From contig NZ_LQIN01000045.1 in the NCBI RefSeq assembly GCF_001500065.1, positions 186,001 to 250,000 on the forward strand: a stretch of DNA of 64,000 nucleotides. The letters run 5' to 3'. This DNA is from Mycobacterium sp. IS-3022 (lineage in GTDB: Bacteria > Actinomycetota > Actinomycetes > Mycobacteriales > Mycobacteriaceae). A program made the position numbers and the translations under genes. This document shows positions 60,744 to 64,000 of this stretch, piece by piece. The notes under the pieces were generated by a model. The model made no database searches, was not told where the DNA came from, and saw only the letters and a list, made by a program, of their open reading frames with translations. Within the stretch, counting starts at the first letter, position 1; every line of letters starts with the position of its first letter.

Positions 60744-60804
60744 GCCGAGCGCTCACTCAGGTACGGATTTTCGCGTCGAAACCGTACGTAGCTGAGCGCT
60801 CGGC
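60744..60804. repeat. hairpin repeat, family 2, copy B
   Basis: Two 23-nt arms, 18 of 23 positions complementary, starting GCCGAGCGCTCA and ending TGAGCGCTCGGC, around a 15-base loop ATTTTCGCGTCGAAA. It shares arm length, GCCGAG/CTCGGC ends and the ATTTTCG loop with copy A at 19591. A partial extra left end (CCGCCGAGCGC) lies just upstream at 60721. Between recD and the transporter gene. Confidence 0.78.
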
Positions 60805-60854
60805 ATGCGACTGTGGTGTCGCGCATACGCCAGCCCGGGTGGACGGAGCCTGTG

Positions 60855-62459
60855 ATGACCGCGGAGAACCACGTCACGCCGACCGACGTCGACAAGGCCC
60901 TACTCGGCAGCGCGACATACCGGAGCCTCGGCGAGCAGAAGCTGTCCCCCCGCGAGGAACGGTTCGAGAAGGCCCGACGCACCGTCGGGCTGTTCCTCGC
61001 CCCGCTGTTGACCGTCGTCTTCCTCCTCCTGCCGATCGACATTCCGCGCGAACAGCAGGTGCTGGCCGCCGTGCTGCTCGGCGTGATCGCGCTGTGGATC
61101 AGCGAGGCGGTGCCGATTCCGATCGGCGGCCTGCTCGGCGTCGCGGTCGCGGTGTTCCTCGGTGTCGCGCCGGTCGACGACGTGCTCGGCCCGTTCGGGT
61201 CGTCGACGATCTTCACGTTCATCGGCGCGTTCATCCTCGCCCAGGCGATGCTCAAACACGGTGTGGCCCGGCGGTTCGCGTTCCGCATCCTGGCGTTGCC
61301 GCGCGCCGGCCGCTCGACGACCGGGGTGATCATCGCGTTCGGTGCCATCACCTGTCTGCTGTCGGCGTTCGTGTCGAACACCGCGACCGTGGCGATGCTG
61401 TTGCCGACGGCCATCGGCATCCTGTCCGTCATCGCCAAGCTGCTGCAACAGCGCGGCGACGTCGAAGCCGACTTCGACCCGCAGCGGCTGCGGGTCGGTG
61501 CGGCCTTGATGCTGATGCTCGCCTACGGCGCCAGCGTGGGCGGCCTGCTGACCCCGGTGGGCAGTCCGCCGAACCTGATCGGCCGCGGGCTGATCGAAGA
61601 GGCCACCGGTGAGCGAATCAGCTTCGGCCAGTGGATGGTGATGGCGATTCCCATCTGCCTGCTGATGTTCGCCCTGCTGGCGCTTGTCCTGTTGCGGCTG
61701 AACAGGCCCGAGATCAAGCGGATCGACGGGGTCGCCGAGTACGTGGCCGGCGAACGGGAGAAGCTGGGCAAGCTGTCGCGGGCGGAGAAGAACACGCTGA
61801 TCGCGTTCGCCGTCACGGTGACGCTGTGGATCCTGCCCGGCATCTTCGCGCTGGTCGCGGGCACCGAATCGAACGTGTACGAATTCGTCAGCGACCGGTT
61901 GGACGAAGGCGTGGTCGCCGTGTTCGGCGCATCGCTGCTGTTCCTGCTGCCCACCGACTGGCAGAGTCGCGAGTTCACGCTGCGCTGGAAAGACGCAGCC
62001 GAAATCGACTGGGGCACAATCATCCTGTTCGGCACGGGCATCATCTTCGGTTCGCTGATCTCGTCGACCGGCCTGGCCGAGACCATCGGAACGTCGGTCG
62101 ACGATGCGCTCGGCCTGTCGAGCAGCGTCGCGATCACGGTGTTCGCGGTCCTGCTGGCGATCGTCGTGTCGGAGACGACCAGCAACACCGCATCGGCGGC
62201 CGTGGTGGTGCCGATCATCATTCCGGTGGCGGTCGCCGCCGGGGTGAACCCGTTCGTGCCGGCGCTGGCAGCGACATTCGCGGCGTCGTTCGGCTTCATG
62301 CTGCCGGTGTCGACGCCGCAGAACGCGATCGTCTACGGCTCCGGCGTCGTGCCGATCACGAAGATGATCCGATCCGGCATCACGTTCGACATCGCGGGCG
62401 CGATCCTGATCATCATCTTCCTGCCGATGATGATCGGCCTGTTGGGGCTGGGCACATGA
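60855..62459 (+). CDS. DASS/SLC13-family sodium-dependent anion transporter
   Basis: 534-residue membrane transporter of the divalent anion:sodium symporter family (citrate, succinate, malate, tartrate or sulfate). At least eleven hydrophobic segments follow a 60-residue cytoplasmic N-terminus. The duplicated family motifs Ser-Asn-Thr are visible: FVSNTATVAMLLP and ETTSNTASAAVVVP, plus TPVGSPPNLIGRG. ATG 60855 with GGACGGAG upstream is preferred to an in-frame GTG at 60813, which lies against the hairpin. The stop overlaps the start of the dehydrogenase gene, pointing to a malate- or tartrate-like substrate. Confidence 0.87.
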   Translation: MTAENHVTPTDVDKALLGSATYRSLGEQKLSPREERFEKARRTVGLFLAPLLTVVFLLLPIDIPREQQVLAAVLLGVIALWISEAVPIPIGGLLGVAVAVFLGVAPVDDVLGPFGSSTIFTFIGAFILAQAMLKHGVARRFAFRILALPRAGRSTTGVIIAFGAITCLLSAFVSNTATVAMLLPTAIGILSVIAKLLQQRGDVEADFDPQRLRVGAALMLMLAYGASVGGLLTPVGSPPNLIGRGLIEEATGERISFGQWMVMAIPICLLMFALLALVLLRLNRPEIKRIDGVAEYVAGEREKLGKLSRAEKNTLIAFAVTVTLWILPGIFALVAGTESNVYEFVSDRLDEGVVAVFGASLLFLLPTDWQSREFTLRWKDAAEIDWGTIILFGTGIIFGSLISSTGLAETIGTSVDDALGLSSSVAITVFAVLLAIVVSETTSNTASAAVVVPIIIPVAVAAGVNPFVPALAATFAASFGFMLPVSTPQNAIVYGSGVVPITKMIRSGITFDIAGAILIIIFLPMMIGLLGLGT

Positions 62460-63502
62460 GCGACATCGCGGTCATCCCGGGCGACGGGATCGGCACGGAG
62501 GTGATCGCGTCGGCGCGCCAGGTGCTCGACGCGGTAACGGCAAAGCACGGTATCGCCTTGTCCTACACCGATTTCGACTGGTCGTGCCGGCGCTACCAGA
62601 ACGAAGGCGCGATGATACCCGCCGACGGGATCGACACGCTGCGCGGGTTCGACGCGGTCCTGCTCGGCGCGGTCGGCTCCCCCGGGGTTCCGGACCACGT
62701 GTCGCTGTGGGGCTTGCTGATCCCGATCCGCCGGGCCTTCCGCCAGTACGTGAACCTGCGACCGATCCGGGTGTTCGCCGGTGTCGCGAGCCCGTTACGG
62801 ACGGCGGATGACGTCGACTTCGTCGTGGTACGCGAGAACGTCGAAGGTGAGTACAGCGAGATCGGCGGACGGTTGAACCGCGGCTTTGCCGACGAAATGG
62901 CCGTACAGGAGTCGGTTTTCACGCGGGTGGGAGTGAGCCGCATCGCCGACTTCGCGTTCGAGCTGGCGCGCAGCAGACGCAGCTACGTGACATCGGCGAC
63001 GAAATCCAACGGCATCGTGCACACGCTGCCGTTCTGGGACGAGGTGGTCGCCGAACGGGCGGCGCAGTTCCCGGATGTTCGGTTCGACAGCGAGCACATC
63101 GACGCGCTGGCCGCGAAGTTCGTGCTGCAGCCGCAGCGCTTCGACGTCGTGGTGGGCTCAAACCTGTTCGGCGACATCCTCAGTGACCTGGCGGCCGCGG
63201 TGGCCGGCTCGATCGGCATCGCGCCGTCGGCGAATCTGGATCCGACCAAGCAGTACCCGTCGATGTTCGAACCGGTACACGGTTCGGCGCCCGACATCGC
63301 CGGCCAAGGCATCGCCAACCCGGTCGGGGCGGTGTGGTCGGCGGCGCTGATGCTCGAACACCTCGGGCACGACGCCGCCGCAGCTGAGGTGATGGCCGCC
63401 GTCGAGTCGACGCTGGCCACACCGGAGACCCGGACGGCTGATCTCGGCGGCCGGGCGTCGACGGCCGAGGTGACCGACGCGCTCGTCGCGCACTTGCGGT
63501 GA
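62456..63502 (+). CDS. isocitrate/isopropylmalate-family dehydrogenase, D-malate/tartrate type
   Basis: 348-residue NAD-dependent beta-decarboxylating dehydrogenase. IAVIPGDGIGTEVI opens the fold; VVVRENVEGEYSEIGGR, TKSNGIVHTLPFWDEV and VGSNLFGDILSDLAAAVAG are the active-site and metal segments, and FEPVHGSAPDIAGQGIANP the cofactor side. The ENVEGEYSEIGGR segment and overall length fit the tartrate/D-malate dehydrogenase (TtuC/DmlA) group better than LeuB, which lies elsewhere as a house-keeping gene. Start ATG shares ATGA with the transporter stop. Confidence 0.82.
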   Translation: MSDIAVIPGDGIGTEVIASARQVLDAVTAKHGIALSYTDFDWSCRRYQNEGAMIPADGIDTLRGFDAVLLGAVGSPGVPDHVSLWGLLIPIRRAFRQYVNLRPIRVFAGVASPLRTADDVDFVVVRENVEGEYSEIGGRLNRGFADEMAVQESVFTRVGVSRIADFAFELARSRRSYVTSATKSNGIVHTLPFWDEVVAERAAQFPDVRFDSEHIDALAAKFVLQPQRFDVVVGSNLFGDILSDLAAAVAGSIGIAPSANLDPTKQYPSMFEPVHGSAPDIAGQGIANPVGAVWSAALMLEHLGHDAAAAEVMAAVESTLATPETRTADLGGRASTAEVTDALVAHLR

Positions 63503-63553
63503 GGGTCGCCGAAGTCGCCTGATCCCGACATCGATTGCGCGTACGGTGGGGCC

Positions 63554-64000
63554 GTGGCCGAAATCGACCGCAGCCGCGTCATCGCGGCAACCCCGACGCA
63601 GATCTGGGACGTGCTGGCCGATTTCGGCGATCTCGCCTCGTGGCTCGACAAGGTCGACCACTCCTGCATACTCGCGCGCGGTGCCGACGGCGCGATGGTC
63701 GGCACGACCCGCCGCGTGCAGATCGGCCGCAACGCCCTGGTCGAGCGCATCACCGAGTGCGACCCGCAGTACGTCCTCGCCTATGACATCGAGGGCCTGC
63801 CCAAAGTCATGGGCAAGGCCAACAACCGCTGGACCCTCGAGGCCACCGGCGGCGGCGAGACCGTCGTGACGATCACCAGTACCGTCCGAAAAGGCCGCGG
63901 CAGAACGCAACAACTCGTCGAACGCCTGGCCTGTCAGGCATTGGCGCGCGGATCCGACGCCATGCTCGCCGCGTTGGCGAAACGATTGGAGACGACCTCA
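63554..64000 (+). CDS. SRPBCC-family protein (3' end cut by window edge)
   Basis: 149 codons of an open frame running off the right edge. The start GTG 63554 gives AEIDRSRVIAATPTQIWDVL, the classic beginning of an SRPBCC/START-like lipid- or hydrophobe-binding domain, followed by WSLDKVDHSC-type and EATGGGETVVTITSTVRKGR strands. Such small proteins bind hydrophobic ligands (polyketide cyclase, Coq10-like). 52 bases after the dehydrogenase stop codon, same strand; co-transcription is possible. Confidence 0.75.
   Translation, partial: MAEIDRSRVIAATPTQIWDVLADFGDLASWLDKVDHSCILARGADGAMVGTTRRVQIGRNALVERITECDPQYVLAYDIEGLPKVMGKANNRWTLEATGGGETVVTITSTVRKGRGRTQQLVERLACQALARGSDAMLAALAKRLETTS

Overview
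This is high-GC chromosomal DNA from a mycobacterium, most likely a Mycolicibacterium-type rapid or environmental grower. Most genes can be recognised from M. tuberculosis family knowledge, and their order is that of the M. tuberculosis Rv0629c to Rv0667 stretch read backwards: rpoB, mceG/mkl, rplL, rplJ, ROK kinase, FabD2-like gene, GH38 alpha-mannosidase, UbiB/AarF, lipG, mycolic-acid methyltransferases, rplA, rplK, nusG, secE, tRNA-Trp, hadC, hadB, hadA, rpmG, tRNA-Met, tRNA-Thr, echA3-like, recC, recB, recD. The synteny statement is from memory, not from an alignment.

Layout. 1-9440: rpoB (cut by the window edge), a secreted hydrolase, a molybdopterin oxidoreductase, mceG, and rplJ-rplL with a structured leader. 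9457-16846: a DUF1772/HxlR divergent pair with a perfect palindromic operator, then a tightly overlapped ROK kinase, FabD2-like and alpha-mannosidase operon, and an EEP phosphatase. 16900-21360: accessory block (nucleotidyltransferase, WYL regulator, two DinB genes, TetR, MpaB-type oxygenase). 21439-25743: UbiB, LipG and two mycolic-acid methyltransferases. 25791-34180: accessory block with a LAL-type LuxR regulator, a dTDP-rhamnose cluster (rmlA, rmlB and an rmlC-rmlD fusion) and a PE-PPE-domain esterase. 34361-39217: one long leftward run of ribosomal, secretion, mycolate-dehydratase and tRNA genes. 39350-52387: accessory block (NYN RNase-like protein, metallohydrolase, GH25-like protein, membrane protein, echA3-tetR, HD-GYP/LuxR fusion, FAD reductase, a MITE-like element, glyoxalase, DUF3060 protein, haloalkane dehalogenase, small secreted peptide, sulfurtransferase, HD hydrolase, LppP/LprE-like protein). 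52461-60714: recC-recB-recD operon. 60855-64000: dicarboxylate-type transporter coupled to a malate/tartrate dehydrogenase, and an SRPBCC gene cut by the window edge.

The most unusual features are non-coding. A 49-bp hairpin repeat occurs three times, always at gene ends (9457, 35616, 43964). A second hairpin family with 23-nt arms around an ATTTTCG loop occurs twice (19591, 60744). A 240-bp element with 24-bp terminal inverted repeats lies at 47611. Several divergent promoters carry clear palindromic operators (9961, 18418, 20293/20321, 42610). Unusual proteins include the RmlC-RmlD fusion, the HD-GYP/LuxR fusion, the NYN protein and the GH25-like/membrane-protein pair.
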